Shown one piece after another: positions 8,866 to 17,494 of a stretch of DNA of 33,518 nucleotides. The translations under genes were made by a program, and so were the position numbers. The notes beneath the pieces were generated by a model. It was not told where the DNA came from. It was given only the letters and a program-made list of their open reading frames with translations, and searched no databases. This stretch comes from an uncultured Pseudomonadota bacterium. Its GTDB lineage: Bacteria > Pseudomonadota > Gammaproteobacteria > Burkholderiales > SG8-39. Where the stretch lies: the NCBI GenBank assembly GCA_903829815.1, contig CAIKRR010000026.1, positions 1 to 33,518 of the forward strand. Reading direction: 5' to 3'. Numbering within the stretch: position 1 is the stretch's first letter; every line of letters starts with the position of its first letter.

Positions 8866-10972
8866 TCAGCACCCCCAGCAGGTTCGAGAAGCTGTCCGTC
8901 CAGGGCCTGAAACCGGCCACTGGCAGCATCGGCACCCCCTGAGCAAGCGCTGGCGGACGCTCGCTCAGGACAGAGCGCGGCACGATGAGCGCCCAGATCG
9001 AGTGGCGGCAATAGGGCATCGCATCGGTCGGATCCAGATCAAACACGAGCACCGCACGATCGAGTTGTTCGGCGGCGGCGGCCATCACCGGACGCAGGTC
9101 CAGATAGTGGTTGGTGATGTGTACCGCCAGTATCCCGCCAGGCGCAAGCCGCGCAACATAGCCGCGCATCGCCTCCATCGTGATGAGATGCACCGGAATC
9201 GAATCGCCCGAGAAGGCATCCATGGCAAGCAGGTCAAAGGCCTGCGCATTGCCTGCTGCGGTTTCACGCTCGAGCATCAGTCGGGCATCCCCCAGCACCG
9301 GCGTCACGGTGGCCGGTGTCGCCGACAGAAAGCTGAACTGGCTGCGTGCCGCCTCGAGCACCTGGTCGTTGATCTCGTACAAGCGCAGCGAATCCCCGGC
9401 GCGGCCATAGGTGGCAAGCGTTCCTGCCCCAAGACCCACCACGCCGATGCTGCGTGGGCGCTCGGCGCCCAGACTGGCAATGGCATGACCGATGCCCGAA
9501 TCGGTGCAGTAGTAAGCCGTAGGCGTCTGGGCCTTGGCCGGGTCGAGCAGTTGTTCACCATGCACGATGGAGCCGTGCACCATCACCCGCTTGGCGCCGT
9601 AGCGGGAATCCTCGCGATCCTCGACACGCGTCTGACTGTAGAAGTTGCGCATCACCAGGCGATAGCCTCGGGTGGCATCGAGCGATTCGTCACCCAGCCA
9701 CAGGCCGTAGGCAAGCAGCATGCAGACAAAGACCGCACGCACGCGTCGCCCAGCCGAAGCCCAGAGCACGATCACCGCGAGCGTCGCGCAAGCAAAGAGG
9801 CCAAGTGGCAGCTCGTAATAGGCGTTGAAGAGTACCGGCGCCACCAAGCCGACGACCGTACCACCCAGCGCGCCGCCGATCGACAGCATCAGATAAAAGA
9901 GCGTCAGATGACGCACCGCGGGCTTGCGCCGGGTGAGCTCGCCGTGGCAGACCATGCAGAACACGAAGAGCGCAGCGTTCACCAGCAGCACTTGCACGGC
10001 CACCGATTCGGCCACATCGCTTGCGTAGTACACGGCGCCAAGCGCTACTGGCAATGCCCAGAGGAAGAACGGCCGCACGTAGTAACGCGGCGCATCGAAG
10101 CACAGGATGAAACTGAGCAGGTAGAGCGCGAGCGGCAGCACCCAGAGAAAGGGCACCGGTGCCACATCGGTGGTGAGCTGCCGGGTGAGGCTCAGCAGCA
10201 GCACCGAGGCGGTGGCGGCAAGACTCACCCAGAGCAGGCAGGCACGCCAGCCCGGGTGTGTTGCAGCCGCGATATCGCGCGGGGTCGGCTCGCCGCAGAT
10301 GCCCTGGCTGCTGCCCGAATCGATGGACGCTGCGACCGGCGTTGCGGCGGCTGCGCCCGCTGAAACCGGCACGCCCGGGTACGAGCGCCACAACCGCCAT
10401 GCCGTCACCATACCCAGCAAGGCAAAAGCGACATAGGCCCCCGACCACAACATGGCCTGCATCGGCAGCGTGAACACAGGCTCGACCAGCACCGGGTAAG
10501 CGAGCAGGGCAAGCATGGAGGCAAGATTTGACAGCGCGTAGAGCCGATACGGCCGACTGCTGTGACCATCAGACGGAAACACCCGAGCAAACCAGGCCTG
10601 CATGAGCGGACCGGTAGTAGAAATCATCAAATAGGGCACGCCCACTGCAAGGGCCAGCACCAAGCCCACCCCCAGGCTCGGATTGGACATCGCCAGATCC
10701 TTCCACGCCGGGTTTGCAGTGATCGGCAAGGTGGCCAGACTGGCGAGCAGCAAGAGGGCATGCAGCAACGCCTGCTGACGTGGCGCCAGGCGCTCGTTCA
10801 CCAGATGGACATAGGCGTAGCCGATCAGGAGTTCGGCCTGGAAGAAGAGCATGCACATGCTCCACACCGAGGAGGATCCACCGAACCAGGGCAGGATCTG
10901 ACGCGCGATGAGCGGCTGCACGAGAAAGAGCAGAAAGGCCGACAGGAACGTGGTGCTGGCAAAGGTAAGCAA
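8861..10972 (-). CDS. Fused membrane transporter-like / spermidine-synthase-like protein
   Basis: This 703-residue protein has two parts. Residues 1 to about 440 are polytopic, with 10-12 hydrophobic segments, beginning with the family-typical segment F-L-L-F-L-V-Q-P-L-I-A-R-Q-I-L-P-W-F-G-G. Residues about 470-700 are a Rossmann-type aminopropyltransferase-like domain with V-V-G-L-G-A-G-T-L-A-T-Y, an acidic residue in L-Y-E-I-N-D, G-D-A-R and D-A-F-S-G-D-S-I-P. This is the 'fused MFS/spermidine synthase' architecture. The acceptor is unknown, and such proteins are not proven spermidine synthases. It is the last gene of the leftward glycan cluster and starts 12 bp after the GT2 gene. The apparent start is TTG at 10972 with GAGAAG about 10 nt upstream. 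Its stop lies inside the intergenic hairpin. Confidence 0.85.
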   Translation of the reverse strand: MLTFASTTFLSAFLLFLVQPLIARQILPWFGGSSSVWSMCMLFFQAELLIGYAYVHLVNERLAPRQQALLHALLLLASLATLPITANPAWKDLAMSNPSLGVGLVLALAVGVPYLMISTTGPLMQAWFARVFPSDGHSSRPYRLYALSNLASMLALLAYPVLVEPVFTLPMQAMLWSGAYVAFALLGMVTAWRLWRSYPGVPVSAGAAAATPVAASIDSGSSQGICGEPTPRDIAAATHPGWRACLLWVSLAATASVLLLSLTRQLTTDVAPVPFLWVLPLALYLLSFILCFDAPRYYVRPFFLWALPVALGAVYYASDVAESVAVQVLLVNAALFVFCMVCHGELTRRKPAVRHLTLFYLMLSIGGALGGTVVGLVAPVLFNAYYELPLGLFACATLAVIVLWASAGRRVRAVFVCMLLAYGLWLGDESLDATRGYRLVMRNFYSQTRVEDREDSRYGAKRVMVHGSIVHGEQLLDPAKAQTPTAYYCTDSGIGHAIASLGAERPRSIGVVGLGAGTLATYGRAGDSLRLYEINDQVLEAARSQFSFLSATPATVTPVLGDARLMLERETAAGNAQAFDLLAMDAFSGDSIPVHLITMEAMRGYVARLAPGGILAVHITNHYLDLRPVMAAAAEQLDRAVLVFDLDPTDAMPYCRHSIWALIVPRSVLSERPPALAQGVPMLPVAGFRPWTDSFSNLLGVLK

Positions 10973-10984
10973 GAGTCTGTCTTC

Positions 10985-12016
10985 TCAAAAAGTTGAATGA
11001 CCGCGAGTTCGGATACGCGTCGCGATGAAGGCAAGGCCACGCCGAAGGTCGCCCGTGAGCAATCGGCCCAGCGTCATCGCGATGAAACCCCAGCCCAGTG
11101 CCAGTGGTCGCGGCAAGGCAAGAATGGGCCGCACCCAGAATCGATAGAGGACGTAACGCGCAAACCGACTCTCGTAGAGCGCACGCGCCCGATCGACCCC
11201 GTCGGCGCGCGAACGACGCAAGCCGAGCACCAGGCCCGGATGAAAACGCAGGAGCATGCGCCGCTCAAACGCCCTGATGGCGGGCGCACTCAGACCGACC
11301 GCCCTGTATTGATCGAGTACTGCGCCCAGATTGTGCGTGAAGACTTCAACCACGGGATAGCCGCCACTATTGTTGCGCTTGCAGGCGACACAGTAGCGGC
11401 TGATGAGCAGATTGCACCGCACGGCGAGCGCCGCCCGCAGGAGGAGGTGCACGTGCAGCAGGTAACTGCCGACAAACTGCCCGGCATCGAGCCCCCCCAG
11501 TACCGACTTGTTGATGAGGCAGGAGGAAATGAAGGTCACCAGCTGACCGGCAGTTGCCACGAACTGACCCGGATCGGCAAAGGTTTTTTCATCGCCACCG
11601 TCGCCCGGGTATTCGGCAAGCCTGTCGTGATCGTAGCCATAGGGCCGCATGCAGATGACGCCAAAACGGGCTTGCGCAGTACGCTCCAGGAGCAGCGCGA
11701 GCACGCCATCGAGCAGCATGTCGTCATCGCCGAGCATGAGGATGTACTCGCCGCGCGCCTCGTTGAAGCATTGCGCGAAATTGCGATCGGCACCGATATT
11801 CTCGGCATTGCGAAGATAACGAATGCCCAGTCCGGCTGCCTGCGCGCGCTCGACGACCGCCGGGGTCGGGTCGCTGCTGGCATTGTCAGACACCAGTACT
11901 TCGACGCTGCCCGGGGCGAGTTGCGCACACTGGGCCTGAAGACTGGCCAGACTGGCGGCGAGAAAGGCATGTCGATTCCAGGTCGGAATCGCGACAGTGA
12001 TTCGCGGTCCGTCCAT
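10985..12016 (-). CDS. Glycosyltransferase family 2
   Basis: This 343-residue GT-A fold enzyme begins I-T-V-A-I-P-T-W-N-R, then has V-L-V-S-D-N-A-S-S-D-P-T, an N-I-G-A-D-R-N-F-A segment and the metal-binding L-G-D-D-D-M, all in the usual order for GT2 (PF00535). The C-terminal third is less conserved and carries basic and hydrophobic patches consistent with membrane association. ATG 12016 is used because it sits immediately before the conserved first strand; a longer frame upstream lies inside the flippase gene and is not protein-like. It lies 14 bp after the flippase stop, in an operon with a methyltransferase and a flippase, so it probably builds the oligosaccharide exported by that flippase. 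Donor and acceptor cannot be read. Confidence 0.88.
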   Translation of the reverse strand: MDGPRITVAIPTWNRHAFLAASLASLQAQCAQLAPGSVEVLVSDNASSDPTPAVVERAQAAGLGIRYLRNAENIGADRNFAQCFNEARGEYILMLGDDDMLLDGVLALLLERTAQARFGVICMRPYGYDHDRLAEYPGDGGDEKTFADPGQFVATAGQLVTFISSCLINKSVLGGLDAGQFVGSYLLHVHLLLRAALAVRCNLLISRYCVACKRNNSGGYPVVEVFTHNLGAVLDQYRAVGLSAPAIRAFERRMLLRFHPGLVLGLRRSRADGVDRARALYESRFARYVLYRFWVRPILALPRPLALGWGFIAMTLGRLLTGDLRRGLAFIATRIRTRGHSTF

Positions 12017-12030
12017 GCCCAGAGCGCCAC

Positions 12031-13413
12031 TCAAGGCAGGCTGCGCCGGTAGAGTCGCGTACGCGATTGCCGGTACACCCGGTACGTCGCAGGCAGGTAG
12101 AAGAGTCCGTTCACCGCGAGAAGGCCAAGAGTGATTCCATGGGCACCCCACCGAGGTGCTGCCCAGAACGCGATCAACGCTGTCAGCACCGCAGCCCCGA
12201 GCGCCACCAGCGCGAAGGGCTCCATCACCTGCGCCCGTGCATGAGCCGCATACAGTGTGGCCAGATGGTAGCACCCCATGGCAGCAACCAGCAGCATGCA
12301 GTCGATCGGATCGAGCAATCGCGTACCCCAAGCCGTGTGCGCGAGCAGCAGGCACAGAATGACCAGGCCGACACCCCCCATCGAATAGAGCACCATCGAG
12401 CGTCGAAAGGCCTGCCTGAACTGGGCATCGAGCGCGCTTGCCTGGCCGGCCGCAGCAGCCCTCGCAAGTGCCGGCAAGACGGCGCTCAGAGGCGACATCG
12501 CGACCACACACACCGCATTCATCAGGGTCACCGTGAGGCCCATGCGTCCGGCCTCCACCGGCCCTTGAACCCGGTAGAGCAGCGGCACATGCATGAAGAC
12601 AAGTACATATCCTGCCAGCCAGCTGGTGCCACTGCGCCACTGCAGTGGCCAGATGTCGGCGAGCGAGCGTACTGCGCCAGGGGTTTGATCTGACCGGTCG
12701 GAAACCGGGGCCGGGTTTGCGCTGCGAGCGCGCAGCGTGGCAAGCAGCCAGCGGCGGCGACGCAGCCATAGCCAGGGCAGCATGACGGCAACACCCAGCA
12801 AGGGCATCGCACACACCGCCAGCAGACCACCGCCTGCCAGCAAGAGAATCCAGGTTGCCAGCGAACCGGACACCCCTTGCGCAAGGCGCACGAGATAAGC
12901 CTCACGCAGGTGCCCCTCCCCTTCAGCAATGGCAAGAACCGGCAGACTGACCACCCCCACAGCCGTGAAGACCGCCAGCAGCGACCAGCCGGCGGCCAGA
13001 CCGGGAGCGCCACCACCTGCGCCGCTATCGAGAAAGAACAAGCCAAGCGGCGACGCCAGGACGCACAGGAGCCCGCCCCACAGATACCAGACCATGCACA
13101 CGCCCGAGAGCCGCGCCACGCTCACCGAAGGGCAGGCTGAGGACCTGACCGACGAACCCTCTCGTATGTCGGCATCGTCCCTGTTGATCGCGCCAGCGCT
13201 CTGGTCTCGCGCAAGGGCGGCCCGCGCGGTGAGCGACACCAGAGCGTTGGCCGAAAAGCCCAGATCAACCACCCAGGCGAGCGAAGCAAGGCTCGTCATG
13301 GTGTAGTAGAGGCCTATCTCGTGGGCATCCAGGCTCACGTTGAGCAGCAGCAGCGTGATCAGTCCAGCCACGGGCCCCAAGCCGCGGGCTGCAAAGACGA
13401 GCAGCTGATTCAA
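12031..13413 (-). CDS. Polysaccharide flippase (Wzx/MATE-like)
   Basis: This 460-residue, almost entirely hydrophobic protein has about twelve membrane segments. It starts with N-Q-L-L-V-F-A-A-R-G-L-G-P-V-A-G-L and then G-L-Y-Y-T-M-T-S-L-A-S-L-A, a pattern like the polysaccharide biosynthesis (PST/Wzx) family that flips lipid-linked oligosaccharides to the periplasm. The loop at about residues 75-105 is an Asp/Arg/Ser-rich insertion between helices. The start appears to be TTG at 13413, 10 bp after the methyltransferase stop, with only a weak purine-rich site upstream. Sequence conservation in this family is low, so the call rests on topology, length and neighbours (GT2 and methyltransferase). 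Confidence 0.8.
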   Translation of the reverse strand: MNQLLVFAARGLGPVAGLITLLLLNVSLDAHEIGLYYTMTSLASLAWVVDLGFSANALVSLTARAALARDQSAGAINRDDADIREGSSVRSSACPSVSVARLSGVCMVWYLWGGLLCVLASPLGLFFLDSGAGGGAPGLAAGWSLLAVFTAVGVVSLPVLAIAEGEGHLREAYLVRLAQGVSGSLATWILLLAGGGLLAVCAMPLLGVAVMLPWLWLRRRRWLLATLRARSANPAPVSDRSDQTPGAVRSLADIWPLQWRSGTSWLAGYVLVFMHVPLLYRVQGPVEAGRMGLTVTLMNAVCVVAMSPLSAVLPALARAAAAGQASALDAQFRQAFRRSMVLYSMGGVGLVILCLLLAHTAWGTRLLDPIDCMLLVAAMGCYHLATLYAAHARAQVMEPFALVALGAAVLTALIAFWAAPRWGAHGITLGLLAVNGLFYLPATYRVYRQSRTRLYRRSLP

Positions 13414-13423
13414 GCGGTTCGCC

Positions 13424-14233
13424 CTACTTGCGAAAGACCCACCACTCCTGCTTGAAGTAGGGGGTGGGGTTGTCGGTATCGGTTACCAGATGCTCGAACT
13501 GACCGAACGCCTCGTGAACGAACCCGGGCGGGTGATAGGCGACATAGATGCGCTTGCCCTCCTCGACCCCGCCCCGTTCGACATACTCACCCCGGTTGAA
13601 ACGCACGAGTTCTTCGGGCGTGAGGTTGGCCGAGTTGACTTCACCATGCAGCGTCGCGATGAGCAGCCCGCCTGGCTTCAGAATGCGATGGATATCGGCG
13701 ATGTAATCCAGTGCCACCTTGCGCGAGAGGTGCGTGAAGACCGAGATGCAGTAGAGCACATCGACGCTTTCCGCCTCGAGCGGCAACGGCGGCTGCAAGG
13801 CATTGAGACGGAAAGTGAATTGCGGAAAGGCACGGCTCGCCCAGGCGATTGTTCGTGGGTTGTAATCGAGTCCGATGTAGTGGTTGGCCACACCGGCATG
13901 CTCGGGCAGACAGCGCATCACGCGCATCGGGCCGCAACCCCAGTCGCAGATCGTGAGCGCCGTGCCGGCAGCGGCATGGGCGTTTGCATGGCGCCCGATA
14001 TGCCCGGCAATCTTGGCCGCATGCAATTGTCCGAGTTCGCGATATTTCTCGGGCTCCAGGCCACCGAACGCGTCGTATGCAATGTCCCAGGGCGGCATCA
14101 CATAGCCCGGATTGCGGCTCTCGAAGTCGCGCATCGCCACGCCCAGACGCCGGCGCACGAGCATCGAGCGCAGGCCCTCGGCGAGGTGAAGCAGATGCAG
14201 GCTGCGAAGGAGCTTGACGAGGGTCTGTTTCAC
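13424..14233 (-). CDS. Class I SAM-dependent methyltransferase
   Basis: About 269 residues. The AdoMet-binding motif I is I-C-D-W-G-C-G-P-M-R-V, followed by Y-I-G-L-D-Y-N at strand 2, a C-I-S-V-F-T-H-L motif, and I-L-K-P-G-G-L-L-I-A-T. This is the ordinary class I methyltransferase fold (Methyltransf_11/25 type). A preceding segment of about 85 residues contains Y-V-M-P-P-W-D-I-A-Y-D-A-F-G. As first gene of the leftward cluster it likely methylates a sugar or the growing glycan. GTG 14233 is preferred over an in-frame TTG at 14308 because the upstream 25 residues are Arg/Ser-rich and unlike the family; neither has a strong Shine-Dalgarno. An ATG about 25 codons further in is a third possibility. 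Confidence 0.85.
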   Translation of the reverse strand: MKQTLVKLLRSLHLLHLAEGLRSMLVRRRLGVAMRDFESRNPGYVMPPWDIAYDAFGGLEPEKYRELGQLHAAKIAGHIGRHANAHAAAGTALTICDWGCGPMRVMRCLPEHAGVANHYIGLDYNPRTIAWASRAFPQFTFRLNALQPPLPLEAESVDVLYCISVFTHLSRKVALDYIADIHRILKPGGLLIATLHGEVNSANLTPEELVRFNRGEYVERGGVEEGKRIYVAYHPPGFVHEAFGQFEHLVTDTDNPTPYFKQEWWVFRK

Positions 14234-14351
14234 AGGGGCGGCTGAATTCCGATGGGAGCGTCCGCACGACAGCCGTGAGAGGGGTCGCCAGGCGCAGAGT
14301 GAATACAAGCGGCGTCATCATAGCTTCAGATGCGCACGCACGGGCGTCACT

Positions 14352-14381
14352 GGCCCGAGAGAATAGGGCCCGAGAGAATAG
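14352..14381 (+). repeat. Perfect 15-bp tandem duplication over the ribosome-binding region
   Basis: The unit GGCCCGAGAGAATAG occurs twice head-to-tail (14352-14366 and 14367-14381) and ends one base before the ATG at 14383. The GAGAG of the second copy lies 6 nt from the ATG at Shine-Dalgarno distance; the first copy duplicates it 15 nt further upstream. Confidence 0.9.
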
Positions 14382-14382
14382 A

Positions 14383-15456
14383 ATGCGGCTCCCGGCACTG
14401 GTGGCACCCATGCGCATCCACGCTCCCGATCCAGGCAACAACTTCGACGCCGTGCGCATCGCATTGGCCGCCATGGTCGTTCTGCCGCACCTCGCCGCCT
14501 TGAGTGCAGCACCGCTCCTTGCGCCGCTCGGTGCATGGATCGATTCGGACTTTGCCGTGAAGGGGTTCTTTGCCATCAGCGGGTACCTGGTCACCGGCAG
14601 CTGGCGCTCCAGCCGCTCATCTGCAGACTTCGCACTGCGGCGCCTGCGCCGGATCTACCCCGCCTACCTGTGTGCGCTCCTGCTGTGCCTTGCGATCGGT
14701 CTTGCCACGACAACGCTGGAGGCACCCGCGTTTCTGAGTTCAGGCGACACGCTGCGATACATCGGCTGGAACGCGATCTTTCTGAACTTCATGCATCCGA
14801 CGCTGCCGGGGGTGTTTGCCGGGAACGCACTGCAGGCGATGGATGGGGCGCTCTGGACGATCAAGATCGAGGTTGCGCTCTACGCCTGCGTACCGCTCAT
14901 CGCACGGGCCTTCGCGCGGTTGGGCGCACCGCTGGTGACCGTTCTGCTCGTTACAGGCAGCTGTCTGTGGGTCTGGTATTTTCGCGACTACATCGGCGGA
15001 CCAGGCGGGGCCGAACTGGCGCGCCAGTTCCCCGGACAACTCTCGTATTTTGCGCTGGGTGCGCTGCTCGCCTGGCAACCGACCCTGATGAAGAAGCTGG
15101 GCACGCCGCTGGCGGTCGCGCTGGTGCTTTTCGTGGCCTGTCGCGACACGCCGCTACGGATCGCGATCGAGCCCTTCTTCTACGCCGGCACGGTGCTCTT
15201 TCTGGCTACACAGGCCGCGCCCAGCCTGCGCGCAGGCCGCTTCGGCGACCTGTCGTACGGCATCTATCTGTACCACTTCCCGATCATCCAGCTGCTCGTG
15301 CATCTGGCCCTGTTCGATACCGGAAGTGCTGCGGGCTGCGTCGGACTGGTCGCAGTGACGGCTGCACTCACCGGCCTGACGGCGCTGGCGTCATGGCACG
15401 CGGTCGAGAAGCGCCTGCTGCGGCGCGCGACCCGCGTGCCCGAGCAGGCTCAGTAA
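14383..15456 (+). CDS. Acyltransferase family 3 (OafA-like) membrane protein
   Basis: The protein is 357 residues long with about ten membrane segments. The N-terminal acyltransferase-3 signature is N-F-D-A-V-R-I-A-L-A-A-M-V-V-L-P-H-L, then F-A-V-K-G-F-F-A-I-S-G-Y-L-V-T-G-S and R-R-L-R-R-I-Y-P-A-Y. A late segment is L-S-Y-G-I-Y-L-Y-H-F-P-I-I-Q. These match the catalytic His/Arg-containing helices of O-acetyltransferases acting on surface sugars. ATG 14383 is chosen because GAGAG lies 6 nt upstream; ATG 14410, nine codons in, is an alternative. It is divergent from the methyltransferase-flippase operon and converges on the EXORDIUM-like gene, overlapping it by 7 bp at the stop codons. It is distinct from the acyltransferase at 62-1147. 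Confidence 0.88.
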   Translation: MRLPALVAPMRIHAPDPGNNFDAVRIALAAMVVLPHLAALSAAPLLAPLGAWIDSDFAVKGFFAISGYLVTGSWRSSRSSADFALRRLRRIYPAYLCALLLCLAIGLATTTLEAPAFLSSGDTLRYIGWNAIFLNFMHPTLPGVFAGNALQAMDGALWTIKIEVALYACVPLIARAFARLGAPLVTVLLVTGSCLWVWYFRDYIGGPGGAELARQFPGQLSYFALGALLAWQPTLMKKLGTPLAVALVLFVACRDTPLRIAIEPFFYAGTVLFLATQAAPSLRAGRFGDLSYGIYLYHFPIIQLLVHLALFDTGSAAGCVGLVAVTAALTGLTALASWHAVEKRLLRRATRVPEQAQ

Positions 15457-16379
15457 CTGAGGGCGCAACTCCCACCGGCCGCATTCACCCAGTTCTGCTG
15501 CAGGAGAAAGTCGCGGGTGCCCAGTCGCACGTTGGCGTAGGCCGTATTGGCCACCTGATAGGTGGTTCCGAAGCGCCAGGCGCACTTGTCGGCGCTTTCG
15601 GCCCCGTTCGCGTCATACCAGGCATTGAGTTGTGGATCGGTAACCGCTTCGGCCAGTTCATGCGCGATGACGCTTGCCATGCCATCGGCACCGGCGTTGC
15701 CGTTCGGCCCGGTGGTCTGCGCCATGCAGGCGTTGGGGCAGCGGGTTGAATCGCCGACGAAGGAGTACTTCACACTGACCTTGTTGTAGGTGTCGTAGGT
15801 ATGCCAGCCGCAATAGCGGGTGCAAAAGCCGCTGGTCGCGTTCACATCGGCAGAGGTCAGCACGAAGTAGAGCGCGTTGGCATCCAGGGGCACCTTGCCC
15901 GCCTTGATGGCACTGGTGACCACCGTGAAGATGTTCGCATCGGTGAGTGCCTTGCCTTTGGAATAGGCATCGGTCGCCTGTCCAGCCAGTGTCACCTTGT
16001 TCACCACCTTCACGTTTTTCGAGTCCGAATAGGTCGTGTTGATGTTGTACCAGGGTGACCCACCGAGCCCGTTCATGAAATCGGTGAGGATGGTCGGGGC
16101 CGAGTTGCCGGCCCAATTGCCGTACCAGATGTAGTAGACGTTGGTACCGGTAGCGGCGTTCATCACCGGCCCCCCGTGATAGACGATACCGTTGGCATTG
16201 GCCGATGCGTGACTGGCGGCCCTCGGTGCGGTACCGGGCAGTTCGGCCCGCTCGCCCCAACCGCGTCCGGTCGGCATCATTTCATCGGCATCCGGATGGA
16301 CGCGGCCGGCCTGGGCAACACCCGCCAGGCATAACGCGAGCGCGCCGAGCGTAAAAGACACGTTACGGGTGGTGGACAT
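15450..16379 (-). CDS. Exported EXORDIUM/PHI-1-like protein
   Basis: This 309-residue protein has a clear signal peptide, S-T-T-R-N-V then a hydrophobic core ending A-Q-A/G. The mature part has the phosphate-induced protein 1 (PHI-1/EXORDIUM, PF04674) pattern: Y-H-G-G-P-V-M, N-V-Y-Y-I-W-Y-G-N-W, S-P-W-Y-N-I-N-T-T-Y, and a C-terminal region with H240-E-L-A-E244-A-V-T-D-P and four cysteines (F-C-T-R-Y-C-G-W; C-P-N-A-C). In plants this family is linked to cell-wall growth; bacterial functions are not established. HExxE followed by T-D-P resembles a metal-binding helix, but protease activity is only a guess. The start is secure: GGAGG lies 6 nt upstream of ATG 16379. It is monocistronic or the tail of the GT2 operon (218-nt gap). 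In that gap I see no convincing promoter. Confidence 0.85.
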   Translation of the reverse strand: MSTTRNVSFTLGALALCLAGVAQAGRVHPDADEMMPTGRGWGERAELPGTAPRAASHASANANGIVYHGGPVMNAATGTNVYYIWYGNWAGNSAPTILTDFMNGLGGSPWYNINTTYSDSKNVKVVNKVTLAGQATDAYSKGKALTDANIFTVVTSAIKAGKVPLDANALYFVLTSADVNATSGFCTRYCGWHTYDTYNKVSVKYSFVGDSTRCPNACMAQTTGPNGNAGADGMASVIAHELAEAVTDPQLNAWYDANGAESADKCAWRFGTTYQVANTAYANVRLGTRDFLLQQNWVNAAGGSCALSY

Positions 16380-16597
16380 GAGACCTCCGGCAGACGATGG
16401 GGTGAGGTGGGTCAGTGAATGCGGCAACGGCAACACGGGAATCGGCATCACTGCTCGCCATACCCCGAGAGTCGACACCAATTTACCGGTCTTGAGCGAC
16501 GGATTGGCGCAATCCATCAATATTCTTGTTGCCAGACATTGCACGGACGCAAGTCCCGACGCGACTGCCGAATCGATGGTTGAAAGGCAGCCACCCA

Positions 16598-17494
16598 TCA
16601 GTCACGAGCCGCCCCGCCACCGCCGACAAACTGGCGTGCCATCTCGACGCCCCAACTGGCCAGCGCTTCCTCGAGACTGGCGAATCGGGCATCAAAGGCA
16701 GCGCACGCCGCCCAGGTCTGCTCGCCCGGCAACTCCGCCCCTCTCAGATAACGGTCAAGGGCAACACCGGCCTGCCGGAAGCGCCACAAGGAATAGGGGC
16801 TGCGACCGCCCAGGCATGTGCGATAGAAAACCGAGGGCGTGGCACTGGTGCCCCAGGGGCGGTCTTTCAGGCGTGCAAAGACCTGGCGATCGCCGCCTGT
16901 ACCACCCGCACTGCGGGTCATTGCCCATTCGGCAAAGACCTCATGGCAGGCCATCTTGTCGATCAGGTAGCAGTTGGTGTCGACAAATCCGCCCTGGAGG
17001 GTGGCGTATACACCGGCGCCCGGCCCGGTCGACTCCCAGCGGTCGGGACACAGCAGATCGCCCGTTTCGGCATCGACGAAATGGCGCAGGCTGAACGCCC
17101 ATGCCTTGCCCTCACCCGCGGCGAGCAAGCGTGCCAGATGGTCGGGGGCGTACCAGTTGTCGTCATCGAGATAGGTCACGTGGCGGCTGTTGGCTGCGTA
17201 ACTCAGTACTGTCTTCAAAGACCCACCGAAGCGGCTCGGGTAGACACCGCCATGGTGTGCCGAGGTCGAATAACCCAGGTCGACGAGCGTGATCGCCACA
17301 CGATCAGGACATTCACGCTGCAGTTGCTCGACAAGGCCTCGCTCACCCTCCCAGCGGTCGATGCCGATGAGTATCTGGACACGACCCTCGAACTGCTGAC
17401 TGAAGACCGAGCGAACCGCCTGCAGGATGGTGGGGCGCACGACCGTGGTCATCACGACGGCCACATCGAACGGACGTTGCAGGTCAGTACTCAT
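16598..17494 (-). CDS. Glycosyltransferase family 2
   Basis: This 298-residue GT-A type enzyme begins with F-D-V-A-V-V-M-T-T-V-V-R-P-T, then has I-L-I-G-I-D-R-W, a Y-L-D-D-D-N-W-Y metal-binding segment at about residue 115, and R-P-W-G-T-S. The start has one base in common with the TGA of the upstream acetyltransferase gene (TGATG), so the two are translationally coupled. It is the last gene of the coupled leftward operon starting at 27084. Donor and acceptor are unknown. Reading it with the NeuD-like acetyltransferase suggests transfer of an acylated sugar. Confidence 0.85.
   Translation of the reverse strand: MSTDLQRPFDVAVVMTTVVRPTILQAVRSVFSQQFEGRVQILIGIDRWEGERGLVEQLQRECPDRVAITLVDLGYSTSAHHGGVYPSRFGGSLKTVLSYAANSRHVTYLDDDNWYAPDHLARLLAAGEGKAWAFSLRHFVDAETGDLLCPDRWESTGPGAGVYATLQGGFVDTNCYLIDKMACHEVFAEWAMTRSAGGTGGDRQVFARLKDRPWGTSATPSVFYRTCLGGRSPYSLWRFRQAGVALDRYLRGAELPGEQTWAACAAFDARFASLEEALASWGVEMARQFVGGGGAARD

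Noticed and set aside
12017-12814. N-terminal extension of the GT2 gene at 10985-12016
   Set aside because: It lies inside the flippase gene in another frame and is Arg/Gly/Cys-rich; the GT2 fold starts at residue 3-5 after ATG 12016.
16380-16597. Possible c-di-GMP or other riboswitch upstream of the EXORDIUM-like gene
   Set aside because: I looked for conserved riboswitch cores on the leftward strand and found none; only the strong GGAGG near the start is clear.
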